Of a DNA stretch of 64,000 bases, positions 34,191 to 45,009 are shown one piece after another (the first letter of the stretch is position 1; each line of letters opens with the position of its first letter). The DNA lies in NCBI GenBank assembly GCA_033239125.1, contig BSWB01000008.1, positions 2,324,001 to 2,388,000 of the forward strand, written 5' to 3'. The notes beneath the pieces were generated by a model, which saw only the letters and a program-made list of their open reading frames with translations, ran no database searches and was not told the origin of the DNA. The translations under genes were made by a program, and so were the position numbers. This DNA comes from Fagopyrum homotropicum (lineage: Eukaryota > Streptophyta > Magnoliopsida > Caryophyllales > Polygonaceae).

Positions 34191-34709
34191 TATTGGGATT
34201 TGAGTGTGCCTTCATCCCATCTTTGAGAGTTAGCCTGAGACTTACCCGGTAAAGGTTAATTCTATTCCCTTGGGCGGTGTGTTGGTTTGAGATTATAGTT
34301 CCTTTCTTTAGTACCTTGATACTTACCCGGTGATAGGATCTTTGGTTTAGGATAGTGATTAGTGAGACTTACCCGGTGATCTATTCCCATCTTAGAAACA
34401 CCTTCCCTTTGCAAACCTCAGCTTTGTCCATGCTATCTTTTGAGATCTTGAGTCGGAACCACAACTGGATGCTTTAATCTGTAGAATCTGCATTCCCTTT
34501 ACTTGACTTTTACATCATCTTGATTTGTTGTGTGATTTGTTGATTGACAACCTATTTTACCGAGCTTTGTTTCACCATAGTCCCTGTGATCGACCCCTGG
34601 AATATTTGTTGTTATTACAATTGATCCGTACACTGCGGGTTCGCATATTGTACAAGCATACTTCTTGGGTTATAAATTTAAAATTCGCACACACCTTTTG
34701 GAGCGAACA
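34191..34709 (+). repeat. Partial LTR from tandem duplication in element C
   Basis: This is the last roughly 520 bases of the LTR, nearly identical to 32807-33325, joined upstream to gag sequence. The joint (TTCTTTATTGGG) has a few bases common to both parents, as expected of an end-joining or template-switch event. It ends GAACA and is followed by a normal primer site. Confidence 0.87.
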
Positions 34710-34715
34710 AGTTTT

Positions 34716-34734
34716 TGGCGCCTTTGTCGGGGAC
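34716..34734 (+). promoter_or_regulatory. Primer-binding site of element C, second copy
   Basis: TGGCGCCTTTGTCGGGGAC matches the tRNA-Asp type site. It was duplicated with the partial LTR. Confidence 0.85.
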
Positions 34735-34837
34735 TTGGTCTAGACCAAGTTCGGTTTCGGTTGTCTTTTGGGGCTATTGCCCTTATTGCTATTAACCACT
34801 TTACTTGAGTGTTTTCGCAGGATCTTTCCTTAGGTTT

Positions 34838-36062
34838 ATGCGAAGAACTCGTGCTGGAAAGGAAATCGTTCCTTACGATCCCGAACCAGAAAAGACCTAC
34901 AAGAGAAGGTTGAAAGAAGCTAAGATGGCCGGTCAAGACAATCGCGATCTTGAGGTCGAATTGAAGGGGGCATTGGAACAACTGCGCCTCAGTAAGGAAG
35001 AACTGCAGCGAGAGAGAGAGAGAGAGATAAAACTCGCACAAGAACAGAAGAAATTGAAGCTGACATGGCCGCTCTAAGAGCCTAGTTCGTGCCTCGACCG
35101 ATCCCAGATCCTCGACCGAGGCAAGACCCAGTCCCAGCTGCCCCGGTCGAGATACATCTACCACCTTGGATGCCTATCCGAGATGTTCTTTTTGTTGGAA
35201 TTCAACAAACCCTATGACAGATGATGGATCTTAATCAGCAAGTCAAGCGTCCAGGAGTCAACCTAGGTGATTTAGCTGAGAATGATTATGAACTTAGACC
35301 TCAAGTTCTAACCATGATCCGACAATGTAAATTTGGAGGTTTGGAGAGAGAGTCTCCACACAAACATTTGCAAAACTATGAGATTCTGATGGAGACTTTG
35401 CGTCCATCAAGGATGGAGAATAACAACTACAAGTTAAGGCCTTTCTATTTCTCTTTGAAAGACAAGGCGCTTGCTTGGTATCAACCTCTTCCGGCTGGAA
35501 AAATCAACACTTGGGATGACTACAGAGTTTCTTACTAAGTTCTTTCCCCCTTCTAAGACCGCTGAATTAAGGAGAAAGATCAATGCTTTTATTATGAAGG
35601 ACAAGGAAAGTTTGTCCAATTCATGAGAGAGATTTAAGGATCTCTTGTTGGATTGCCCACATCATGGGATTCCAAAGATTGAATTGCTAGAGATATATTT
35701 CAAAGGTTTGGATGGAGATAATCAATTCAAGCTCCAATTACTTTCCGCCGGCACCTTCATGGATATGTCGATAGATGAAGCTTGGGATTTCATTGAAAAG
35801 CAAGCTTTACACATGGAGAAGTACTCCCATCTAGGAACTGAAAATGGAGCAAGGAGAGTTAGATTCCAAGACACTTCATCAAATGGAGCCCAACTCACCT
35901 CTCTTAGCAATGCCGTGAAGCAATTGAAGGAGCTTTTAGTAGCTCAAACTAAGAAGGAGCAAGATGGAGGATACCAAGGAAGAAACAACAATCAAGGGCC
36001 GCGGAACAACAACTACAACAACAACAATTGGAGATCTAACCAACAAAATCCCGGTAACCCTT
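34838..36062 (+). pseudogene. Second gag copy of element C
   Basis: The ATG at 34838 opens a frame with a charged, helical N-terminal part. The capsid signature follows, interrupted by the frameshift ending at 35538 and stops near 35620. The rest (35645-36062) is open: CPHHGIPK, then the DEAWDFIEKQALHMEKYSH block, then an Asn-rich tail. A cluster of the GC-rich motif lies in the coding region at 35088-35183. Confidence 0.82.
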
Positions 36063-37327
36063 AATCTCATGCTGAAAATTCTCTTAACCCCTCTTCCCCT
36101 TCTTCTACTCCATTGAGAAGCCAGGATCCTGCATCGATCTCATCCCAGCCAACAAAGAAAGACGATGTGCTGAAGGCAATTTTGATCAAGCTCAACGCTA
36201 TGGAGACATCGATAAATTCATTTTCAAAGACACAAAAAGCCTTAGATCAATAATTTTTCAACAAGGCAAATGAAGCGCCTAGAGATCCAAGGAAGCTCCC
36301 AACAAGGACAAAGAGCAACCCTAAAGGACAGATTATGGCAATAACAACACTCACTAGATTGAAGACTGCAAATCCAATACTTCGGTTGAAACCTGACTAG
36401 ATGAGGAACACCTCGGACCAAGATCAGACGAGGAACACCTCGGTCGAGGTGCCAACCAAGGTAGAGCCCTAGAAAGCAAAATAAAAATCTGAAGTTTATG
36501 TTCCACCTCCTGCTTATAAACCACCACTTCCATTCCCTCAGTCAAGGGCGAGGGCGCATCTAGACAAGCGCTTTGGTAAGTTTCTAGAACTTATGAGTAA
36601 ACTACATATTAACATCCCTTTCATTGATGCCATTTTAGGGATGCTCACCTATGAGAAGTTTCTAAAGGAGATCCTATCAAGGAAGAGGAAGCTGGAAGAT
36701 TTTGGTGAAGTAAGGATGACATCTAAATCCTCGAAACTCATTCAAATCATGAAGGAGAAGATGCCACCTAAATTGAGAGATACCGGTTCATTTTACATTC
36801 CCATCCAAGTTGGGGATGTAACCTATGAAGTATTATGTGATCTAGGGGCCTGCATGAGCATCATTCCATTGGAGCTATGTGAGAGAGTCAGACTTGGAGA
36901 GCCCAAGCCGATGAAGATGACATTGTACATGGTGGATCGCTCCATTACCCGTTCCGTGGGTATTTTGGAAGACATTTTCATCAAGTTAGGCAACTTCTAC
37001 ATACCTATAGACTTTGTTGTACTTGATATTCCCGCATATTATCCCATTCCTATCATTCTCGGGAGACCATTTCTAGCAACCTCGGGTTGCAATGTGGATT
37101 GTAAGAACGTCAAGTTGAAATTCAACTTTGGTGGAGATCACGTAGAGTTTGCATTACTTGCTGCAATGAAGGGAGAGCCGTTGGGGGATGACGTCTTCAA
37201 CATCTATGATGAAGAAGAATCGAGAGAGTTGTTGAGCTCTATCCTTATTAACGATCCTCTTGAAAGAGTTCTTAGGTTTAGTTTAATGGAGAAAGGTATA
37301 GATGTCTCTTGTGATGCAGATGCATAG
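36063..37327 (+). pseudogene. Gag-protease linker and protease of element C
   Basis: Several stops lie between 36063 and 36475. From 36593 the frame is open through the protease: LCDLGACMSIIPLELC (active-site Asp), then LGNFYIPIDFVVLDIPAYYP, then IILGRPFLATSGCNVDC. A TAG at 37327 separates it from the next frame; the aligned residue in element B is Arg and in element D Arg. A GC-motif cluster lies at 36405-36460. Confidence 0.82.
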
Positions 37328-37339
37328 AGCTTAAAAGCA

Positions 37340-38587
37340 TTGGAAACAGATCCAAGAGCTAAGATTGAGAAACTAATTCATGAGAAGAAAAGCACATCAG
37401 GTTTCGGTCCCAGTTCCAGTGCCTCGACCGAGACACTTTTTGGACCAAGCGAGGTGTTCATATCTGAAGAACACCTCGGTCACTCACCTCTAATCACGAC
37501 CAAGACAACAAGCGAGATGTTGTCGACCGAGGACAACAAACTTTCTAAGAGACACTTACAATTGGTGGAGCACTGGCTTCCCCAAGTTTCTGATGGTAAA
37601 GAGCCTTGGTATGCTGATATCGTCAATTACCTTGTTTGTCAAGAAATGCCACCCGGATTGACGTACGCTCAAAGGAAGAAGTTCTTCAAGGATGTTCGTC
37701 ACTACTATTGGAATGAGCCTCTAATGTTTAAGAGAGGACCGGATGGGATGCTTCGACGATGCATTCCGGAGGATGAAGTTGCTAGCGTCATACGACATTG
37801 CCACTCACTTCCTTGTGGAGGACATGCTAGCGCTCACAAAACGTGCGTTAAGGTGTTACGTTCTGGTTTCTTTTGGACTACATTATTTAAGGATGTGCAA
37901 ACGTTTGTTGTTTCTTGTGATGCATGCCAAAGAACAGGGAAGTTATCTAGAAGGAACGAGATGCCACTCAACAATATTCAAGAGGTTGAGATTTTTTATG
38001 TTTGGGGAGTAGATTTCATGGGATCTTTTCCATCATCCGTGGGGAACCTCTACATCCTCTTAGTTATTGTCTACGTCTCTAGATGGGTAGAGGCCATTGC
38101 TTCTCCCACTAATGACGCCATTGTGGTTGTGAAGTTCTTCAATAGGAGTATATTTCCACGTTTTGGAACACCACACATCATCATCAACGATGGAGGGACA
38201 CATTTCATCAACCGGAAGTTCAAGGCACTTTTATCGAAGTATGGGGTAACTCACAAGGTAGCAACCCCTTATCACCCTCAAACTAGTGGACATGTTGAGA
38301 TTTCGAATAGAGAAATCAAGGCAATTCTGGAGAACACCGTTTCAAGGACGAGGAAGGATTGGCCCATGAAGTTGGACGATGATATTTGGGCTTACAGGAC
38401 CGCATTCAAGACTCCCATTGGTACCACCCCTTATAATTTGGTATATGGGAAGTCTTGTCACCTACCCGTTGAGCTAGAGCACAAGGCATATTGGGCAATC
38501 AAATGGTTGAATTTCGACATCAAGGAAGCCGGAGAGAAGAGACTTTTAGACATTAATGAGCTAGAGGAGTTGCGCCTAAACGCCTAG
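37340..38587 (+). CDS. Linker fused directly to integrase, element C
   Basis: An open frame of 415 codons. Residues 1-70 are the protease-RT linker, encoded partly by the GC-rich motif (SEVFISEEHLGH). Then, without RT or RNase H, it passes via KRHLQLVEHW into integrase: PWYADIVNYLVC, the zinc finger (RHCHSLPCGGH, CDACQR), and a DDE core with GVDFMGSFPSS, INDGGTHF and YHPQTSGHVEISNREIK. The three acidic residues appear intact. The TAG at 38587 comes at LRLNA, where the family continues; the C-terminal part follows at 38588. Integrase joins the cDNA to the chromosome. Confidence 0.85.
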   Translation: METDPRAKIEKLIHEKKSTSGFGPSSSASTETLFGPSEVFISEEHLGHSPLITTKTTSEMLSTEDNKLSKRHLQLVEHWLPQVSDGKEPWYADIVNYLVCQEMPPGLTYAQRKKFFKDVRHYYWNEPLMFKRGPDGMLRRCIPEDEVASVIRHCHSLPCGGHASAHKTCVKVLRSGFFWTTLFKDVQTFVVSCDACQRTGKLSRRNEMPLNNIQEVEIFYVWGVDFMGSFPSSVGNLYILLVIVYVSRWVEAIASPTNDAIVVVKFFNRSIFPRFGTPHIIINDGGTHFINRKFKALLSKYGVTHKVATPYHPQTSGHVEISNREIKAILENTVSRTRKDWPMKLDDDIWAYRTAFKTPIGTTPYNLVYGKSCHLPVELEHKAYWAIKWLNFDIKEAGEKRLLDINELEELRLNA

Positions 38588-38861
38588 GAGAATGTCAAGA
38601 TCTACAAGGAAAGAACGAAGAGGTGGCATGACAAGCATATTATTCCTAAGGAGCTCAAAGAAGGACTCCCGCCTCCGCCTCTTTCCAGGTAAGTTGAAAT
38701 CTAGATGGACAGGACCTTACGCTGTGATACCTGTTTTTCCCTATGGTACAGTTGAGATATGGGGCGAAACTAGCGGAAGCTTTAAGGTCAACGGTCATAG
38801 GCTAAAGAAGTACCGACCGAAAGTCCCGACTGAGGAGATTGCACCACTCTCCCTTATTTGA
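38588..38861 (+). pseudogene. Integrase C-terminal part of element C
   Basis: After the TAG, the sequence continues with ENVKIYKERTKRWHDKHI, then a frameshift near 38690, then FPGKLKSRWTGPYAVI, the GPY/F-like module that closes Athila integrases. The block GATGACGTACGG follows at about 38864; the same block follows RNase H in B and D. Confidence 0.8.
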
Positions 38862-38864
38862 GGA

Positions 38865-39779
38865 TGACGTACGGTTCATCTAGCGACCTTAAATCAAGCG
38901 CTTCTCGGGAGGCAACCCAATGTATTGCTTTCTTTCCCCTTTTTCTAGCTTAGTTTTTAGATAATTTGCTTCGCTTTGTTTTTGCGTCCTCTAGACAGAA
39001 AAAAGGGTACTTTCTAAGGAAGGATTAACGCTCAGGAGCTACATTGGAAGGACAGAAGTTCGAGAAATTGAGAAGGCAGAACTTGACTGAGTCACATCTC
39101 GGTTGCTGTCACAGCGCCTCGACCGAGATGTTCTTAGTGAACTGAGGCGACTAGGTCTGACATCCAGCCAGACACCTCGGTCCGGTCGGGACCACCTCGA
39201 CCGAGGTGTAATCAAAATCAGCGAGGGGTATAAAAGGCGAGACGGTTTTCTCTCTCTTCATTTTTCCCTCCCAACAACAACCTCGACCGCGGCGACTCCC
39301 AAACCTCAAATTCTCAGTTTTTGCCCGTTTTCCACGATTCTTGGCTCGATTACACCAGAGGAAGCAAGAGGATCAGTTTCCAAGGATCAAAAAGCAAGAA
39401 AAACGCTCCAAATCTGCAAAATTTGGGTACTTCGTTCCAAAACCCTAACTCCTTCATCTTTTACTGATTTCAAGAAAATCTGGCTTTGGTTGCCATTATT
39501 TGTTGTTGAAAAGGATATAAGTACCCCTTTGGAGGCTTTTGGTAGTGATTTGGGGGAAAAGAACTTACAAATTCAGAGCGTTCGATCGAACAACTGTTCG
39601 CCTCGGTCCAGTCGGCTGTGTTTGGACCGAGGTGTTCTTGGGGCAACCGAGGTGTTCTTGTCAGAAAAAAACGAGTAACAGATCTGATCTTTAGTTGATC
39701 TTGAGAGATAGATCTAGTAGTTCACACCAGTCTTCCCCTTTCTCAGCTTCTCAGTTTGTTATCTCGGTGATTCACGAGC
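38865..39779 (+). other. Spacer between integrase and extra ORF, element C
   Basis: Counterpart of 22233-23060 in element B. It has two GC-motif clusters (39090-39210 and 39595-39665). An open frame at 39103-39678 translates these motifs and nearby leader but has no recognisable domain, and I do not take it as a gene. Confidence 0.65.
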
Positions 39780-40450
39780 GTCACTTGACAGACTATGATC
39801 GTATTTACGGTGTCCGATCATTTCCCCGCGGTTTCTAGATGTTTCTGCCTTCGAGTGCCTCCATGTGGAGGAGGACTTGAGGAAGATGATCTCCATGGTA
39901 GGGCTGGAGGAGTTCATGGACATCAGAGCGCTAACTTATTTGGAGCCGACGATGGAGTTTGTCAGCTTAGTCACTTACGTACCTGAGCGCAGTGGGATCA
40001 AGTACCGGTTGCTGAACCGGAATTATGTGGTGCCCATGGATCAGTTAGGGAGATTTTCGGCTTTCCTGCCCCTACAATTTCTTATTTTCCTTCCCGAGTT
40101 GTAGCTCGAGATTTTTGGGGCGAGATAGCCAATGTGACAGAGTATAGTGATAAGTGGAGGCCCGGGGATTCTCGGGAGCGTATTATATTTCATCTTACTT
40201 TCCGCCTTGCTCACAAGATTTTGAGTGAGACTCTTCTGACGCGTACTGAGACGTCCCATAAGGTCTGACGGGGGGAGTTGTTGAGTCTATTTTGTATTGT
40301 GACCGGAGAAGTTCCTGACTTTGCTGCCATGTTGGCAGATGATTTGCATAGATCAAGGGCAAGCAAAAGGGCAATATCTGTTGTGGTGGGTTGGTGACCC
40401 ACATCGCCACTTCTATGGGCTTGGATCTATTTGCTTGTACACTGGTCGCG
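39780..40450 (+). pseudogene. Athila-type extra ORF of element C, truncated
   Basis: Recognisable across several frameshifts: EEDLRKMISMVGLEEFMDI, then KYRLLNRNYVVPMDQL, then LGLDLFACTLVA. It matches the N-terminal and middle parts of the ORF in element B. It is cut at 40450 by the LTR of element D. Confidence 0.75.
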
Positions 40451-42203
40451 TGATAGCATGAATTATAGTCTATATTTTGGGATTGGTTTAGAGGTTTTAT
40501 CTTCATAAATCTGCATGTATGGATGTATATTCTGCGATTATATTGTTGTTTTGTCTACCTTTGAGGGAATCAAGGTCTACACCTAGTTTCGTTGTAAATG
40601 TATGTAAAATGGCAGGTTATGGACTAAAATGGAGCTAAGGGAGCTAAGGAGTGATTGGAGCTACATTCTGGAGCTTTGAAAAGATCTCAGGATGCATGGA
40701 AATGGATTAGAGATTGACTTTGAACCAGATTCGAGACGATTTATATTCAGCTAAGACTCACCTCGGTCATCTACAGTACCACCTCGACCGAGGTGATCTT
40801 GAGGAACGTCTTGACCGAGGTGGACACCCTGTCGCCGGAGAGATCTTTATTTTTGGCTAAGATCTTTTATTTTTGGAAGGAAGATATCATATATTTTTGG
40901 CTAGATTTCCGGAAGGAAGCATATCTTTTTGGCTAATTTATTTTGAGATATATGGATATATTTTCTAGGAAATTATCTTTTTAAGATATTTTATCTTTGG
41001 AAGATAATTCTCCTATATAGAGGGTTGGATTTTCTACAATCCATCCATCTTTTGATCATCCGAAAATGTACGGATCATAAGGCTGAGAGCATCCAGCAAT
41101 TGAAGGAAGTTGAAGGAAGAGTTGAAGGTTGAAGAAAAGGAATCATAGTTGGACTTGGCTTTTGAAGGAGTTTTGTGAGATCTTCTTAAATTACTTTTGG
41201 TTTGTTGTCTTTTTTGATTTGTTACTTAAGGAACGCTGATTTGTTGTTTGATTCATTCAGTTATTGAGACCTTTTCCTTAAGGTTTTCTTGTTCAAATAT
41301 TGATTCCTTTTGCATTAATTTGATTATTGTTATCATGATGATTGTTGGCTAAATTTCTTATGCGATTCTAGGTTGATTAGCTGAAAGTTGTGGGAAAGAC
41401 GATGATAGAATGATCTTAATCCCAGCAGGACCCTGAAAGCTCGAGTCTTTATCTTAACCCTAGAACATCTCACTCAGTCGTTGAACATCTCGGCCGGGGT
41501 GGAATTTGACTGAACGAGGTGAACCTTTTCCCGATCCAAATCTGAGTTAAGATCCAGTTTGCCAAATTCAATCCTTGTTATACCTTTCTTGGTTCAAGGT
41601 AAGCTAAGGATGAGACTTACCGGTGATTCCTTTGCTTGTTTACCTAAGATCATGAGTGTAGGTAATAAAGGTTTATCCTTTATTGGGGTTTGAGTGTGCC
41701 TTCATCCCATCTTTGAGAGTTAGTCTGAGACTTAACCGGTAAAGGTTAGTTCTATCCCCTTGGGTGGTGTGTTGGTTTGAGATTATAGTTCCTTTCCTTA
41801 GTACCTTGAGACTTACCCGGTAATAGGAGCTTCAGTTTGGGATAATGAGTAGTGAGACTTACCCGGTGATCTATTCCCACCTTAGAAACACCTTCCCTTG
41901 GCAAACCTCAGCTTTGTCCGCATTATCTTTGAGATATTGAGTCGGAACCACAACTAGATGCTTTAATCCCTAGAATCCGTACTCCCTTTATCTGACTTAT
42001 ATCATCTTTGATTGCTTTAATTTGTGGTTAGTAGTTATTTGACAACCTGATTCCGTGCTTTGTTTCACCATAGTCCCCGTGTTCGACCCCTGGAATATTT
42101 GATGTTATTACAATTGATCCATACACTACAGGTTCGCATATTGTTCAAGCATACTTCTCGGGTTATAAATTTTAAAGCTTGCACACACCTTTTGGAGCGA
42201 ACA
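40451..42203 (+). repeat. 5' LTR of element D, 1,753 bp
   Basis: It starts TGATAGCATG and ends GAACA. A TATA-like CTCCTATATAGAGGG lies near 41009. GC-motif clusters lie at 40758-40825 and 41465-41525. Four ACTTACCCGGT words or variants lie near 41614, 41731, 41811 and 41859. Confidence 0.9.
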
Positions 42204-42209
42204 AGTTTT

Positions 42210-42228
42210 TGGCGCCATTTCTGGGGAC
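42210..42228 (+). promoter_or_regulatory. Primer-binding site of element D (tRNA-Asp)
   Basis: TGGCGCCATTTCTGGGGAC starts six bases after the LTR end and matches the tRNA-Asp type site with a few changes. Confidence 0.85.
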
Positions 42229-42330
42229 TTGGTCTAGACCAAGCCGGTTTCGGTAGTCTTTCTGGGCTATTGCCCTAGTTGCTACTGACCACTTTACTTG
42301 AGTGTTTTCGCAGGATCCTCTCTTAGGTTT

Positions 42331-43823
42331 ATGCGAAGAACGTTGGAAAGGATATTGTTCCCTACGATCCCGAGCCAGAAAAGACCTACAAGAAAAGATT
42401 GAAAGAAGCTAAGATGGCCAATCAAGGCGACCGCAATCTTGAAGCCGAACTGAAGGAGGCATTGGAACAACTACGCCTCAATAGAGAAGAACTACAGCGT
42501 GAGAGAGAAGAGACTCGCGCAAGAACAGAAGGAATTGAAGCAGATATGGCCGCTCTAAGGGCCCAGTTTCTGTCTCGACCGATCCCAGATGCTCGACCGA
42601 GGCAAGACCCAGTTCATGTTGCCCCGGCCGAGATACACCCACCTCGGATGCCTATCCGAGATGTTCTTTTTGCTGGAGTCCCACAAACCCTAGGACAGAG
42701 GATGGATCATAATCATCAAGTCAGGCGTCTAGGAGTCAACCTAGGTGATCCAGCTGAGCATGATTATGAACTTCAACCGCACGTTCTCACTATGATCCGA
42801 CAATGTTGATTTGGAGGTTTAGAGAGCGAGTCTCCGCATCAACATTTTCAAAATTATGAGATTCTGATGGAGACCTTGAGACCTTCAAGACTGGAGAATA
42901 ACAACTACAAGTTAAGGCCTTTCTATTTCTCCTTGAAAGACAAGGCGCTTGCTTGGTATCAATCTCTTCCGTCCGGAAAAATCAATACTTGGGAAGAGAT
43001 GACGATGAAGTTTCTTACTAAGTTCTTTCCTCCCTCTAAGACCGCTGAAATGAGGGGAAAGATCAATGCTTTTATTATGAAGGACAAGGAGAGTTTGTCC
43101 AAGTCATGGGAGAGATTCAAGGATATTCTATTGGATTGCCCACATCATGGGATTCCAAAGATCGAGTTGCTGGAAATTTATTTCAAAGGTTTGGATGGAG
43201 CGACTCAATACAATCTCCAACTACTTTCAGCTGGCACATTCACTGATATGCCGATAGATGAAGCTTGGGATTTCATTGAAAAGCAAGCTTTACACATGCA
43301 GAAGTACTCCCATCAAGGAACTGAAAATGGAGCAAGGAGAGTTATCTTCCAAGACACATCATCAAATGGAGCTCAACTCACCTTACTTAGCAATGAGGTA
43401 AAGCAATTGAAGGAGCTTTTAATAGTTCAAACAAAGAAGGAGCAAGATGGAGGATATCAAAGAAGAAACCACCATCAAAGGCCGCGGAATAACAATTACA
43501 ACAACAATAGAAACTCCAACAACAACAATTGGAGATCTAATCAACAAAATCCGGGTAACCCTTATTCTCATGCTAATAATGCTTTTAACCCCCCTTCTTC
43601 TTCTTCTACTCCATTGAGAAGCCATGAGCCTACATCAAGCTCATCCCAGCCACCAAATAAAGATGTTGTGCTGGAGGCAATATTGATCAAGCTCAACGCT
43701 ATGGAGACATCAATGAATTCATTTTCAAAGGCACAAAAAGCCTTAGAGCAACAATTCTTTAATAAGGCGAATGAAGCGCCAAGAGATCCAGGGAAGCTCC
43801 CAGCAAGGACAGAGGAACCCTAA
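42331..43823 (+). pseudogene. gag of element D
   Basis: The ATG at 42331 is followed by a small deletion relative to C that shifts the frame. From 42399 the frame is open to a TGA at 42808 (where Gln is expected in QFGG), then open from there to 43823. The capsid signature is complete: NYEILMETLRPSR, FYFSLKDKALAWYQSLPSG, INTWEEMTMKFL, KSWERFKDILLDCPHHG. An Asn-rich region follows. This is the best preserved gag in the window. Confidence 0.87.
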
Positions 43824-44960
43824 GGGACAGATTATGGCAATAACGACACGAAGTGGACTAAAAACCGTAGATCCAATACCTCGGTCGACCCACGACCCGA
43901 TGAACACTTCGGTCGAGGTGCCAACCGAGGTGGAACCCCAGAAAGCGAAGGATAAATCTGAAGTTTATGTTCCACCTCCTGCTTATAAACCACCACTTCT
44001 ATTCCCTCAGTCAAGGGCAAGGGTGCATTTAGACAAGCACTTTGGTAAGTTTCTAGACCTTATGAATAAACTACACATTAACATCCCTTTCCTTGATGCC
44101 ATTCTAGGGATGCCGCCTACGGGAAATTCTTGAAAGAGATTCTATCAAGAAAGAGGAAGCTAGAAGATTTTGAGGAAGTGAGGATGACATCTAAGTCTTT
44201 GGAGCTCATTCAAATCATGAAGGAGAAGATGCCACCCAAATTAAGAGATCCCAGTTCATTTTGTATTCCCATTCAAGTTGGGGATGTAACCTATGATGCA
44301 TTATGTGATCTAGGGGCCAGCATGAGCATCATCCCGCTGGAGCTATGTGAGAAAGTCGGTCTTGGAGATCCCAAGCCGGTGAAGATGACACTATACATGG
44401 CGGATCGCTCCATTACCCGTCCGGTGGGCATTTTGGAAGACGTTCCTGTCAAGCTAGGTAATTTCTACTTACCTACAAATTTTTTTGTACCTGACATACC
44501 CACAGATTATCCCATTCCTATCATTCTCGGGAGACCATTTCTAGCAACTTTGGGTTGCAATGTGGATTGTAAGAACGCCAAGTTAAAATTCAACATTGGT
44601 GGTGATCATGTGGAGTTTGCATTGCTTGCTACAATGAAAGGAGAGTCACTAGAGGATGATATTTTCAACATCTATGATGAAGAAGAATCAAGAGAATTGG
44701 TGAGCTCTATCCTTATTAACGATCCTCTTGAAAGAGTTCTTAGTTTTAGTTTAATGGAGGAAGGTATAGATGTTTCTTGTGATGTAGATATACGGAGCTT
44801 AAAAGCATTGGAAGCAGATCCAGGTGCTAAGATTGAGAAACTAATCCAGGAGAAGAGAAGCAATTTAAGTTTCAGTCGCAGTTCCAGTACCTCGACCGAG
44901 GCACTTCCTGGACCAAGCGAGGTGTTCTTATTTGAAGAACATCTTGGTCACCCACATTGA
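43824..44960 (+). pseudogene. Protease of element D
   Basis: A frame starting inside the gag end (43771) and the frame at 44130 overlap in different registers, so one frameshift lies near 44125. The active-site motif DLGASMSIIPLELC and the closing IILGRPFLATLGCNVDC are intact. The linker at 44890-44985 is made of GC-rich motif copies and closes with stops near 44958. Confidence 0.84.
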
Positions 44961-45009
44961 ACCTCGACCGAGGTCGAAATCGAGATGATGTCAATTGAGA
45001 CTTTTGAAA

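Larger units (their letters stand above)
31614..40450 (+). mobile_element. Athila-like element C, no RT or RNase H, truncated
   Basis: The order is 5' LTR (31614-33325), primer site, a gag piece, then a second partial LTR plus primer site plus gag (tandem duplication), protease, integrase, spacer and a truncated extra ORF. RT and RNase H are absent: the frame passes from the protease linker into integrase. The element ends at 40450 in the middle of the extra ORF, where element D's LTR begins, so it has no 3' LTR. The gag frame carries stops and a frameshift. Confidence 0.88.

Noticed and set aside
39103..39678. A 191-codon plus-strand ORF in element C
   Set aside because: It translates the GC-motif clusters and spacer. 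No domain, and no counterpart frame is open in B or D.
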